Origin: Pseudomonas sediminis
GTDB taxonomy: Bacteria; Pseudomonadota; Gammaproteobacteria; Pseudomonadales; Pseudomonadaceae
Length of the DNA: 64,000 nt
Direction: 5' to 3'
NCBI RefSeq assembly: GCF_002741105.1
Contig: NZ_NIQU01000004.1
Location: 232,408 to 296,407 of the forward strand
The notes under the pieces were generated by a model. The model had not been told where the DNA came from. It worked only from the letters and a program-made list of their open reading frames with translations, and searched no databases. This document shows positions 30,804-39,103 of the stretch, one piece after another (position 1 is the first letter of the stretch; each line of letters starts with the position of its first letter). The translations under genes were made by a program, and so were the position numbers.

Positions 30804-31722
30804 TCAGTAGCAGGATCAGGGTCAAGGTCAGCAGCGAGCCGAGGGTAGAGAACAGGATCGCCCGCGACACCAGCGCCGCCTGGCGCTGGTAGTACTCGGC
30901 GAGCATGAACGGCCCGGTGCCCGTTGGCAGCGCGCTGAGCAGCAATGCGGCGTGCGCCCAGAACGGCGGCAGGTCGAGCAACACGAAGGCAATGAACCAG
31001 GTCACCAACGGCTGCAGCACCAGCTTCAAGGCCACCAGCGGCCAGGCGCCTTCGCTCGGCCCGCTCTGCCGCTGCGCCAGGAACAACCCCAGCGACACCA
31101 GCGCACAGGGCACCGTGGCGGCGCCGAGCAGGCGCAGAAATTCGTCCAGCGCCGCGGGCATCTGCACGCCACCAAACGCCCAGGCAGCACCAAGCAATGG
31201 CGCGACCACCAGCGGGTTTTTCAGGAGCGCCATGACCACCTGAAAGATGGCGCCGCCCAACCCCTTCTTGCTCTGCAGACCTACCTCGATGCACACCACT
31301 GCCAGGCCGAACAGCACACAGACCACCATCAGCGAGGCGATCAAGGCCGGCGCCATGCCGTCCTCGCCCAGTACCAGCACGCACAGCGGAATGCCGATAT
31401 AGCCGGTGTTGGCGTAACCGGCGCTGAGCCCGTCGATACTGGCGTCGACCAGGCTGCCAGTGGTTTTCCAGCGATACACCAGCGTGACCAGAAACACCGC
31501 GAGCATGCCGCCGGTAAAGGCGATCAGGAAACCGGGCTGCCAGATGTGTGCCCAGTCGGCCTTGGCCGTAAGGCTGAACAGCAACGCAGGCAGGCCGAGC
31601 CAGACCACGAAGCGGTTCATCTCCGATGCGGCGGTCTCTCCCAAGCGATTGGTTCGCCGGCAGATGAAGCCAACCAGGATCAGACCGAAGATCGGCAGCA
31701 GTACATTGAGAACGGTGGACAT
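30793..31722 (-). CDS. AEC-family (auxin efflux carrier-like) permease
   Basis: A 309-residue membrane protein with about ten hydrophobic segments. The bile-acid/auxin-carrier pattern is visible: GFICRRTNRLGETAASEMNRFVVWLGLPALLF at the start (within it VVWLGLPALLF) and SAGYANTGYIGIPLC in the middle. Bacterial members export organic acids such as malate or malonate, or amino acids; the substrate here is unknown. It overlaps tail-to-tail with the unknown gene before it and is divergent from glutaminase. Confidence 0.85.
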   Translation of the reverse strand: MSTVLNVLLPIFGLILVGFICRRTNRLGETAASEMNRFVVWLGLPALLFSLTAKADWAHIWQPGFLIAFTGGMLAVFLVTLVYRWKTTGSLVDASIDGLSAGYANTGYIGIPLCVLVLGEDGMAPALIASLMVVCVLFGLAVVCIEVGLQSKKGLGGAIFQVVMALLKNPLVVAPLLGAAWAFGGVQMPAALDEFLRLLGAATVPCALVSLGLFLAQRQSGPSEGAWPLVALKLVLQPLVTWFIAFVLLDLPPFWAHAALLLSALPTGTGPFMLAEYYQRQAALVSRAILFSTLGSLLTLTLILLLITP

Positions 31723-31864
31723 CGAACCACGCCAACGACAGGGGAGGACCGAGACTAGGTGGCCGCGCTGCTCAGGGCAAGCGCCTACCTGTGATTCCGT
31801 AGCGCCCGCAGGCGTCTAGCTCTGACCTGCCGGGACGCTCCCCGGCCTACTCGCGAGCCTGAAC

Positions 31865-32773
31865 ATGCAAGCGCTGTTGACCGAAATTCTCGATGAAGTC
31901 CGCCCGCTGATCGGCCAGGGCAAGGTGGCCGATTACATTCCCGCGCTGGCCAACGTGGTGCCTGACCAACTGGGCATCGCCGTATACGGCAACGACGGCC
32001 AGGTACATGTCGCCGGCGATGCACGTACGCCCTTCTCGATCCAAAGCATTTCCAAGGTGTTCAGCCTGGTCCAGGCCATCGGCCACAGCGGCGAGAGCAT
32101 CTGGCAGCGCCTGGGCCATGAGCCGTCCGGGCAGCCGTTCAACTCGCTCGTGCAGCTCGAATTCGAGCGAGGCAAGCCGCGCAATCCCTTCATCAACGCG
32201 GGCGCTCTGGTGATCTGCGATATCAACCAGTCGCGCTATGCCGCACCGGCACTATCGATGCGCGACTTCGTCCGGCGTCTGTCGGGCAACCCCGAGGTCA
32301 CAGTGGACAACCACGTCGCCGAATCGGAGTACCAGCACCGCGCGCGCAACGCGGCAGCTGCGTACCTGATGCAGTCGTTCGGCAATTTTCACAACGAAGT
32401 CGAGGCGGTGCTGCGCAGCTACTTCAGCTGCTGCGCGCTGCGCATGAGCTGCGTCGACCTGGCGCGTGCCTTCGGCTTCCTGGCCAATGAAGGTTTCTGC
32501 CAGCACAGCGGCGAACAGGTGCTATCGCCACGCCAGACCAAACAGGTCAACGCCATCATGGCCACCAGCGGGCTGTACGATGAGGCCGGCAACTTCGCCT
32601 ACCGCGTCGGGCTGCCGGGCAAGAGCGGCGTCGGCGGCGGCATTCTCGCCGTGGTACCGGGGCAGTTCAGCGTGTGCGTGTGGTCACCGGAGCTCAATGC
32701 TGCGGGCAACTCCCTGGCCGGGATCAAGGCGCTGGAGCTGCTCAGCGAACGCATCGGCTGGTCGGTATTCTGA
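31865..32773 (+). CDS. glsA: Glutaminase (GlsA/GlsB, serine-dependent)
   Basis: A 302-residue glutaminase that hydrolyses glutamine to glutamate and ammonia. It belongs to the beta-lactamase-like family; the catalytic S61-x-x-K64 is in [10 protein letters not shown], with downstream motifs [22 protein letters not shown] and the C-terminal [12 protein letters not shown]. Its length is normal. The ribosome site is weak. A RidA gene follows after 63 bases on the same strand, which fits its role in nitrogen metabolism. Confidence 0.94.
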   Translation: MQALLTEILDEVRPLIGQGKVADYIPALANVVPDQLGIAVYGNDGQVHVAGDARTPFSIQSISKVFSLVQAIGHSGESIWQRLGHEPSGQPFNSLVQLEFERGKPRNPFINAGALVICDINQSRYAAPALSMRDFVRRLSGNPEVTVDNHVAESEYQHRARNAAAAYLMQSFGNFHNEVEAVLRSYFSCCALRMSCVDLARAFGFLANEGFCQHSGEQVLSPRQTKQVNAIMATSGLYDEAGNFAYRVGLPGKSGVGGGILAVVPGQFSVCVWSPELNAAGNSLAGIKALELLSERIGWSVF

Positions 32774-32836
32774 GGTATGGTCACAGGGGCCGGCGCAGTG
32801 CTGTGTCGGTGCCCATCGATCAGCCCTGGAGTACTT

Positions 32837-33232
32837 ATGTCGTTGCCTGAATACCACATGTTCGCCGCCGCGCCCGAGCCAGTCGCGCCGTTCTCCCACG
32901 CCTGCGAAGCCGATGGCTGGGTGTTCATCACCGGCCAGCTGCCCATCGACCCAGGCAACGAAGCGGCGCCGCTGCCCGAAGGCATCGAGGCGCAAACCCA
33001 CAAGACCTTCGACAACCTGCTGGTGGTCCTCGAAGGGCTGGGTCTTGGCCTGGAAAACGTGGTCTCGGCGCGGGCGTTTCTCACCGATTTCTATGGCGAC
33101 TACGCGCGCTTCAACGCGGTGTACGCCAGCTACTTCCCCGAGGGCAAACGCCCGGCGCGCACCTGCATCGGCACCACCGGCCTGGCGCGCCATGCCCTGG
33201 TGGAAATCGATTTCATCGCACGCCGGCCCTGA
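32837..33232 (+). CDS. RidA/YjgF-family protein
   Basis: A 131-residue RidA-fold protein, likely a trimeric imine/enamine deaminase that removes reactive intermediates of amino-acid metabolism. The family pattern is seen as WVFITGQLPID, HKTFDNLLVVLEGLG, and the C-terminal PARTCIGTTGLARHALVEID with the conserved Arg. The start at 32837 has TGGAG upstream. It is downstream of glutaminase in the same direction and ends 6 bases from the convergent GNAT gene. Confidence 0.88.
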   Translation: MSLPEYHMFAAAPEPVAPFSHACEADGWVFITGQLPIDPGNEAAPLPEGIEAQTHKTFDNLLVVLEGLGLGLENVVSARAFLTDFYGDYARFNAVYASYFPEGKRPARTCIGTTGLARHALVEIDFIARRP

Positions 33233-33238
33233 GGCTGG

Positions 33239-33682
33239 CTACAACAGCTTGCGGTACTGCACGAACCCCGAGCGTTCGCCAATGCGCTCGTAAAGCAGCT
33301 TGGCCTGGCTGTTGGTTTCATGTGTCAGCCAGTGCACCCGCGAGCAGCCGGCGGCGCTCGCCTGCTCAAACACATGCTGGATCAACTTGCGCCCGATGCC
33401 GCCGCTGCGCTCGCCCTTGGCGATGAAAATATCCTGCAGGTAGCAGTAGTCGCCGGTGGTCCAGGTCGAGCGGTGGATGACCCAGTGCACCAAACCAATA
33501 GCCTGCCCATCACGCCAGGCCAGGGCAGCGCCCATCGGCTCGCCGGGGTCGAGAAAACGCTGCCAGGTAACAGCGCTGGTCTCGGCAGGAATCTCGGTCA
33601 TGTAGAAGCGCTGGTAGCCCTGCCACAGGGGCAACCAGGCTTCTTGATCGGCAGCGATTACAGGGCGAATGTCGATACTCAT
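33239..33682 (-). CDS. GNAT-family acetyltransferase, paralogue A
   Basis: A 147-residue GCN5-type N-acetyltransferase. The acetyl-CoA pyrophosphate loop is seen in GERSGGIGRKLIQHV, preceded by the central strand CYLQDIFIA; the C-terminal NSQAKLLYERIGERSGFVQY is typical. It is closely similar to the product at 37915-38355 (I count most positions identical over the full length). It follows asparaginase by 27 bases and is probably co-transcribed with it. Substrate unknown. Confidence 0.88.
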   Translation of the reverse strand: MSIDIRPVIAADQEAWLPLWQGYQRFYMTEIPAETSAVTWQRFLDPGEPMGAALAWRDGQAIGLVHWVIHRSTWTTGDYCYLQDIFIAKGERSGGIGRKLIQHVFEQASAAGCSRVHWLTHETNSQAKLLYERIGERSGFVQYRKLL

Positions 33683-33709
33683 CGTCCTTCCTCTGTTTGG
33701 GCAGGTGGA

Positions 33710-34699
33710 TCAGTCGCTCATCTCACCACAGAGATCGCGCGCCAGCCAGTGCTCGACCTGCGTTTGCGGCAAACCGGCGCCGAGCAGGGCGAACAGCTTG
33801 CCCAGTGCCGCCTCACGGGTCATGCCGCCACAGGACACCAGGCCGACCTCGGCCAGACGGCTGCCGGCCGCATAAACACCGAACTGCACATGGCCTTGCG
33901 GGCACTGACTGATTGCCGCCAGCACCACGCCGCGCTGATGCGCTTCACGTAGCACGCTCATCAATGGCGCGTCGCCGGCCGGGCCGGTGCCACTGCCGTA
34001 ACACTCCAGCAGCAGCCCCTGCGCGCCGCTGGCCAGCAGAGCTTGCAGCTGCCCGGCCTGCACCGCCGGATGCAGCGGCAACACGGCAAGGTTCACAGGC
34101 TGACGCGGCTGGCGAAAGTCGATACGGTCATCGACCGTGGCCCGCTCGGCCTGACGCTGACGCGGAAGCACCTGGAAGGCATCGAAGGCATCGCTGCGCA
34201 ACTTCGAGCAACGTGCGCCATGCAGCAGCTGGCCGTTGAAATACAGGTGCACGCCAGGCTTCACACCGCGATACAACGCACGCATGGCGCCGAACAGGTT
34301 GGGCCAGGCATCTCCACCATCGACACCAGCCGGCTGCATGGCGCCGGTGAGCACCACCGGCGCATCGAGCCCGAGCAGCAGGAAACTCAGTGCCGCAGCG
34401 CTGTAGGCCAGGGTATCGGTGCCGTGCAGTACCAGCACGGCGTCGTGGCCATCGGTCTGTACAGCAGTGACGATTTCGTCGCGCAGCGCCAGCCAGTGGC
34501 CGGTGTTCATGTTGGCGCTGTCGATCAGCGGCAGCAGCTCGCGAAACGTCCATTGCGGCAGCTCACTGGCGTTCTCGCCGGCTTGCTGGCTGCGCATGCG
34601 CGCCTCGAAACCCGAGGCCGGCGCCAGGCCGTCTGCGCTCATCTGCATGCCGATGGTGCCGCCTGTGTACAGCACCAGGAGTTTTTCTGGGGTCGCCAT
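33710..34699 (-). CDS. ansA: L-asparaginase, type I (cytoplasmic)
   Basis: A 329-residue asparaginase that hydrolyses asparagine to aspartate and ammonia. Both catalytic Thr regions are present: LYTGGTIGMQM near the N-terminus and VLHGTDTLAYSAAAL. There is no signal peptide, so it is the cytoplasmic form. AGGAG lies ahead of the ATG. An intrinsic terminator separates it from the upstream symporter, so it has its own promoter in 34700-34790. Confidence 0.9.
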   Translation of the reverse strand: MATPEKLLVLYTGGTIGMQMSADGLAPASGFEARMRSQQAGENASELPQWTFRELLPLIDSANMNTGHWLALRDEIVTAVQTDGHDAVLVLHGTDTLAYSAAALSFLLLGLDAPVVLTGAMQPAGVDGGDAWPNLFGAMRALYRGVKPGVHLYFNGQLLHGARCSKLRSDAFDAFQVLPRQRQAERATVDDRIDFRQPRQPVNLAVLPLHPAVQAGQLQALLASGAQGLLLECYGSGTGPAGDAPLMSVLREAHQRGVVLAAISQCPQGHVQFGVYAAGSRLAEVGLVSCGGMTREAALGKLFALLGAGLPQTQVEHWLARDLCGEMSD

Positions 34700-34791
34700 A
34701 GGCTCTCCTCACAAATCACGGGCCTGCGCGACATTCATGACGTCGCTTACGACGGCCCGAACAATAGCTGCCAACGCTGGCGGGCAAGAAA

Positions 34792-34810
34792 AAGGGGGCC
34801 TCGCCCCCTT
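34792..34810 (-). terminator. Rho-independent terminator after the Na+/alanine symporter
   Basis: An 8-bp stem AAGGGGGC / GCCCCCTT with a 3-base loop; on the minus strand TTTCTT follows. It lies 18 bases past the symporter stop. Confidence 0.85.
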
Positions 34811-34827
34811 CTTCCATCTGAGTCAGA

Positions 34828-36267
34828 TCAGCGCTGGTAGACGCGATCCCCAATTTCCGCCTGGTCGGCGGTTTCACCTGGCTGGCTACCCCAGACGGCA
34901 GGGTCGAGGTCCAGATCAGCGAACTGCTTGGCATCCAATACCGGCGACTCAACACCCGCCTTGATCTGGCTATCGTAGTCGCGCATCAGGCGCATGCCCA
35001 CTTTGAACAGCAGCGCCAGGGCGATGAGGTTGGCGATGGCTAGCAGACCCATGGTCACATCGGCGAAGGCGAACACGGTGCCCAGATCCTGCACCGAACC
35101 CCACAGCACCAGGCCGACCACCAGCACGCGGTAGATCATTACCGGGCCACGCTTCTGGCTGAAGAAGCCGAGGGCATTTTCGCCGAGGTAGTAGTTGTAG
35201 ATCAGGGTGGTGAAAACGAACAACAGCAGCGCCAGGCTGACGAACACCCGGCCCCACTCGCCGACCACGGCGGCAACCGCGCTCTGGGTCAGTACCACGC
35301 CAGCCTGCTCCATACCCGGCTGATACACGCCCGACAGCAGGATGATCAGCGCCGTGCAGCTGCACAGGATCAGGGTGTCGATGAACACACTGAGCGACTG
35401 CACGATGCCTTGCGCGGCCGGGTGCTTGACCTCGGCGACAGCGGCCACGTTCGGTGCACTGCCCAGGCCGGCTTCGTTGGAAAACAGACCGCGCTTGACG
35501 CCCATGATGATGGCCGCGCCGATGCCGCCGGCGAAGGCCGGCTCGAGGCCGAAGGCGCTCTTGAAGATCAGGGCGAAGGTGGCTGGAACTTCGCTGATGT
35601 TCATGCCGATCACCAGCAGCGCCATGCCCAGGTAAGAGAACGCCATCACCGGCACCAGCACGTCGGCGAACTTGGCGATGCGCTTGATGCCGCCGAAGAT
35701 GATCAGGCCGATCACCACGGTCAGGGCGATGCCACTGGCCAGGGTCGGGATGCCGAAGGTGTCGTGCAGCGAGTTGGCGACGGTGAACGACTGCACGGCG
35801 TTGAAGCCGAAGCCGAAGGTCATCAGCAGCAGGATCGACACGACGATACCCAGCCAGCGCTGACCAAGGCCGTGCTGGATGTAGAAAGCCGGGCCACCGC
35901 GGTAGCCGCCATCGGCCTCGCGACGTTTGTACAGCTGAGCCAGCGAGCACTCGAAGTAGCTGGTGGCCATGCCGACCAGGGCCACGACCCACATCCAGAA
36001 GATGGCGCCCGGACCACCGAGCATGATCGCCACCGACACACCGGCGATGTTGCCGGCGCCCACACGGCCAGCTACCGACAGCATCAAGGCCTGGAACGAG
36101 CTGAGCTGGCCCGGCTGACGCTGGAATGCCTCGCTGAAGATGCGGAACATGCTGCCAAAGTAGCGGAACTGGACGAAGCGCGAAGCGATGGTGAAGTACA
36201 GGCCGAGACCGATCAGCATCACGATCAGCAGCTTGCTCCAGATGAGGTCATTGAGAAGATCGAGCAT
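34828..36267 (-). CDS. Sodium:alanine (AGCS) symporter
   Basis: A 479-residue membrane protein with about 10-11 helices that should import alanine or glycine with sodium. The family signature is visible as GRVGAGNIAGVSVAIMLGGPGAIFWMW (in parts VGAGNIAGVS, GGPGAIFWMW), with FSNEAGLGSAPNVAA later and LIYNYYLGENALG near the end. The start at 36267 matches the family N-terminus; a long upstream open frame is antisense to the XRE gene and not homologous. It is divergent from an XRE-type regulator. Confidence 0.93.
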   Translation of the reverse strand: MLDLLNDLIWSKLLIVMLIGLGLYFTIASRFVQFRYFGSMFRIFSEAFQRQPGQLSSFQALMLSVAGRVGAGNIAGVSVAIMLGGPGAIFWMWVVALVGMATSYFECSLAQLYKRREADGGYRGGPAFYIQHGLGQRWLGIVVSILLLMTFGFGFNAVQSFTVANSLHDTFGIPTLASGIALTVVIGLIIFGGIKRIAKFADVLVPVMAFSYLGMALLVIGMNISEVPATFALIFKSAFGLEPAFAGGIGAAIIMGVKRGLFSNEAGLGSAPNVAAVAEVKHPAAQGIVQSLSVFIDTLILCSCTALIILLSGVYQPGMEQAGVVLTQSAVAAVVGEWGRVFVSLALLLFVFTTLIYNYYLGENALGFFSQKRGPVMIYRVLVVGLVLWGSVQDLGTVFAFADVTMGLLAIANLIALALLFKVGMRLMRDYDSQIKAGVESPVLDAKQFADLDLDPAVWGSQPGETADQAEIGDRVYQR

Positions 36268-36373
36268 GGAGGCTTTCTCTCTTGTTGTTCTGAATGGGAA
36301 TGCGCCGCGCCGGGCGGGTGGCGCAATCTTTGGTGAAGGCGCCGCGCGGGACAATTTCGCAGGTCGCGGCAAC

Positions 36374-36413
36374 CTGATGCGAGTTGATGCTAGAATCGCG
36401 TCATTCGCATCAG
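36374..36413 (+). promoter_or_regulatory. Extended -10 promoter inside a 9-bp inverted repeat, XRE gene
   Basis: The arms CTGATGCGA (36374-36382) and TCGCATCAG (36405-36413) are perfect complements, with centres about three helical turns apart. An extended -10, TG-c-TAGAAT (36388-36396), lies between them, 31 bases ahead of the regulator ATG. The layout suggests repression by a protein bound at both arms, possibly the regulator itself. Confidence 0.6.
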
Positions 36414-36426
36414 CTGGAGCGGCCAT

Positions 36427-37239
36427 ATGTCCGATTCCCTCGGCAGCAATCTGAAATTGCTTTGCAGCCATTACCGCTCGATTGCCGAGGTATGTCGCAA
36501 GCTGTCGATCAACCGCGCGCAGTTCAACCGCTACCTGGCCGGGCAGAGCCGGCCGACCACGCACAACCTCAAGCGCATCTGCGATTTCTTCGGCGTCGAA
36601 CCCTTCGAGCTGAGCATGCCGGCCGAGCAGTTCACCCGGCTGATCGGCGCACGCAGCGGTGATGCGCAGCCGCACAGTGGCAACGATCCATTGCTGGAGC
36701 TGTTCACGCCGCTGCGCCGTCAGGCCAGCCCGATGGAGCGCTACTGCGGCTACTACTTCGAATACTCCAACTGCATGTCGGTGCCGGGGCATGTGCTGCT
36801 ATCGCTGGTGCACCTGCGCGAGGAGCGCGGCAACTACCTGTTCGAGCGCCAGGAACGTCAGGAGCGGCAGGAACCCGCACGTGGCGAGGACTGGGTGCGC
36901 TGCCGCTACCTGGGCACGGCGTTCTTCCTGCAGGACCGCCTGTTTCTGGTCGACTACGAGTCACTCACCGGCAACGAGATGAGCCAGACCATCCTCATAC
37001 CCAGCTTCAAGAGCCGCATCATCCGCCTCAACGGCATCAAGACCGGCGTCTCCAGCGGCGACCGCCGCACGCCTGCCTGCACCCGTGTGGTCTGGCAATA
37101 CCTGGGTAACGAGATCAACCGGGTCAACGCCTATCGCCAGCTGATGCTCTACGCCCCCGACGACCCGCGCATCGACGACGACATCCGCGAGCGCCTGGGC
37201 GGCGCACAGCTACGCAATGGACTGTTCGAGATGGAGTGA
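36427..37239 (+). CDS. XRE-family transcriptional regulator
   Basis: A 270-residue regulator with an N-terminal helix-turn-helix of the Cro/CI type (about 6-62: SIAEVCRKLSINRAQFNRYL) and a large C-terminal domain without a recognised fold that may sense a ligand. GGAG precedes the ATG. Its promoter lies within an inverted repeat, consistent with autoregulation, and it is divergent from the Na+/alanine symporter, its most likely neighbouring target. The 3' end is 4 bases from the convergent acetyltransferase. Confidence 0.82.
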   Translation: MSDSLGSNLKLLCSHYRSIAEVCRKLSINRAQFNRYLAGQSRPTTHNLKRICDFFGVEPFELSMPAEQFTRLIGARSGDAQPHSGNDPLLELFTPLRRQASPMERYCGYYFEYSNCMSVPGHVLLSLVHLREERGNYLFERQERQERQEPARGEDWVRCRYLGTAFFLQDRLFLVDYESLTGNEMSQTILIPSFKSRIIRLNGIKTGVSSGDRRTPACTRVVWQYLGNEINRVNAYRQLMLYAPDDPRIDDDIRERLGGAQLRNGLFEME

Positions 37240-37243
37240 GGCA

Positions 37244-37915
37244 TTACTCGCGCAGCGTCTCCAGGCGCTGCCGCTGCTGGCCCCGCTCGTCGAAGTTATC
37301 CACCATCAGCCAGCGCTCGAAGGCATCCCGGCGGGCCGGCCATTCACCGTCGATGATGGAGAACCAGGCGGTGTCGCGGTTACGCCCCTTGCGCACCATG
37401 TGCTGACGGAACAGCCCTTCCTGGATGAAGCCAAAGCGCTCAGCAGCGCGCCGCGAGCGGGCATTGGCCGCGTCGCACTTCCATTCCAGGCGCCGGTAGC
37501 CGAGGTCGTCGAAGGCATGCCGCGCCAGCAGATAGATCGCCTCGGTCGCCCCCGCCGTGCGCTGCATCGGCGCGCCGAAGGCGACGTGGCCGATTTCGAT
37601 GCTGCCGTCCTGCGCGGTGATACGCAGGTAGCTGAACAGCCCCAGGGCGAGGCCGCTGGCCAGGTCGACCACCGCGTAGAACAGCGGATCGCGGCTCCGC
37701 GCATTGCCGGCCAACCAGGCATCGAAGACGCCACGCTCGGTGAAGGGGCCGTAGGGCAGATAATCCCAGAGCGCCGGGTCCGGACCCTGCAACGCGCGCC
37801 ACAGATCATCGCCATAACGCGCGACATCGAGCGCTTCGAGACGCACGAAACGGCCTTGCAACGAGCGCTGGTCCGGTGCGGGACGGGGTTGCCAGTGAGC
37901 GAGATCACGCGTCAT
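37244..37915 (-). CDS. GNAT-family acetyltransferase (RimJ/RimL-like)
   Basis: A 223-residue acetyltransferase of the Acetyltransf_3 type, as in RimL and related N-acetyltransferases. Visible are GRFVRLEALD at the start, GSIEIGHVAFGAPMQRTAGATEAIYLLARHAF (in parts EIGHVAFG, RTAGATEA) for acetyl-CoA binding, and AANARSRRAAERFGFIQEG. The start at 37915 shares one base with the stop of the upstream acetyltransferase (TGATG), implying coupling. Substrate unknown. Confidence 0.87.
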   Translation of the reverse strand: MTRDLAHWQPRPAPDQRSLQGRFVRLEALDVARYGDDLWRALQGPDPALWDYLPYGPFTERGVFDAWLAGNARSRDPLFYAVVDLASGLALGLFSYLRITAQDGSIEIGHVAFGAPMQRTAGATEAIYLLARHAFDDLGYRRLEWKCDAANARSRRAAERFGFIQEGLFRQHMVRKGRNRDTAWFSIIDGEWPARRDAFERWLMVDNFDERGQQRQRLETLRE

Positions 37916-38355
37916 CAGAAGAGTTTCCTGTACTGGATGAAACCGGAGCGGTCGCCAATGCGGTCGTAGAGCATACGCCCCTGGTAATTGGTTTCCTGGG
38001 TCAGCCAATGCACGCGGCTGGCACCGGCAGCGCGTGCCTCGGCGTAGACATGCTCGATCATCGCGCGGCCGATGCCGCCACCGCGAATATGCTCGGCGAC
38101 GAACAGATCCTGCAGGTAGCAGTAGTCACCATTCGTCCAGCAACTGCGGTGATAGATGAAGTGCACCAAACCGACCGCCTCGCCGTCCTGCCAGGCCAGA
38201 GCGGCGTGCATAGGCTCGGCCGGGTCGAGAAAGCGCTGCCAGGTAAGGGCGCTGGTCTCGGCCGGGATCTCAGCCTGGTAGAAGCGCTGGTAACCCTGCC
38301 AAAGCGGCAGCCAGACGGTGTGATCGGCAGCGGTGATGGGACGGATGTCGAGCAT
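37915..38355 (-). CDS. GNAT-family acetyltransferase, paralogue B
   Basis: A 146-residue acetyltransferase closely related to the one at 33239-33682: both begin IRP-x-x-AAD, share LPLWQGYQRFY, PAETSA-TWQRFLDP, DYCYLQD, SRVHWLT-ET and end in GF-QYRKL. The CoA loop here is IRGGGIGRAMIEHV. It sits in a minus-strand row with a PaiB-like gene (18 bases upstream) and the RimL-like gene it overlaps. The substrate is not evident. Confidence 0.88.
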   Translation of the reverse strand: MLDIRPITAADHTVWLPLWQGYQRFYQAEIPAETSALTWQRFLDPAEPMHAALAWQDGEAVGLVHFIYHRSCWTNGDYCYLQDLFVAEHIRGGGIGRAMIEHVYAEARAAGASRVHWLTQETNYQGRMLYDRIGDRSGFIQYRKLF

Positions 38356-38373
38356 GATGGCCTTCCTGTGGAG

Positions 38374-39006
38374 TCAGTCGGTGGGATTCATCTGCGCTGC
38401 CAGTTCGTGGTCACGCGGGCTGGCGGAGGTCGCCAGGCCGGCGCGGACACCGGCCTGGTCTGCCTCGGAACGGTTCTGGCTAAGTTTCCATTTGCCTTCG
38501 AGCCGGCGAATCGGCAGGGCGAAGCCGACGATGGCTCGCAGCATGGCGTCGATGTAGTCGCGCGGCGCATCCTCGACTGCCCAGGGCTGCGCGCGACCCT
38601 GCTCATGGCGGTCGCTGAGGCGGCTGACCAGTTGCAGCAGGCGCCCGGGGTCGTCGAACACTTCCGCTTGGCCCCAGGCATGCACGGCAATGTAATTCCA
38701 GGTCGGCACCACCTTGCCGTGCTCGGCCTTGGCCGGATACCAGCCGGGATGCACGTACGCATCCGCGCCGCTGAACACCACCAGCGCCTCGACACCGCTG
38801 GCCAAATCACGCCAGTGCGGATTGGCCCGGGCAAAGTGGCCGTACAGCGTGCCGAACTCGCCCTCGTCAGGCGCCAGCAGCAGCGGCAGATGGCTGGCCT
38901 GCAGGCCCTGCGCACCAATGCTGGTCACGATGGCCAGTCCGCTGGACTGCATCTGCGCATGCAGGGTGGGCAGGTCGTCCAGACGAAAGGCGGCGGGACA
39001 GTACAT
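38374..39006 (-). CDS. PaiB-type FMN-binding protein
   Basis: A 210-residue member of the FMN_bind_2 family, described in Bacillus as the negative transcriptional regulator PaiB, though the fold is a flavin-binding split barrel. The hallmark PTWNYIAVHAWGQAEVF is present, with ASHLPLLLAPDEGEFGTLYGHFARANPHW earlier (HLPLLLAP, LYGHFARANPHW). PaiB goes with the acetyltransferase PaiA in Bacillus, and here it is followed by two GNAT genes, which makes a polyamine- or amine-acetylation role plausible but unproven. It is divergent from a MocR regulator. Confidence 0.86.
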   Translation of the reverse strand: MYCPAAFRLDDLPTLHAQMQSSGLAIVTSIGAQGLQASHLPLLLAPDEGEFGTLYGHFARANPHWRDLASGVEALVVFSGADAYVHPGWYPAKAEHGKVVPTWNYIAVHAWGQAEVFDDPGRLLQLVSRLSDRHEQGRAQPWAVEDAPRDYIDAMLRAIVGFALPIRRLEGKWKLSQNRSEADQAGVRAGLATSASPRDHELAAQMNPTD

Positions 39007-39103
39007 GAGGGTTTCTCCTAACGTGATGGGGCCATGCTAGGCAGGATATTGGCCTGATGTAAGATCCATTCCTGACGACTTTCATAGAGCCAATTTGCCG
39101 ATC

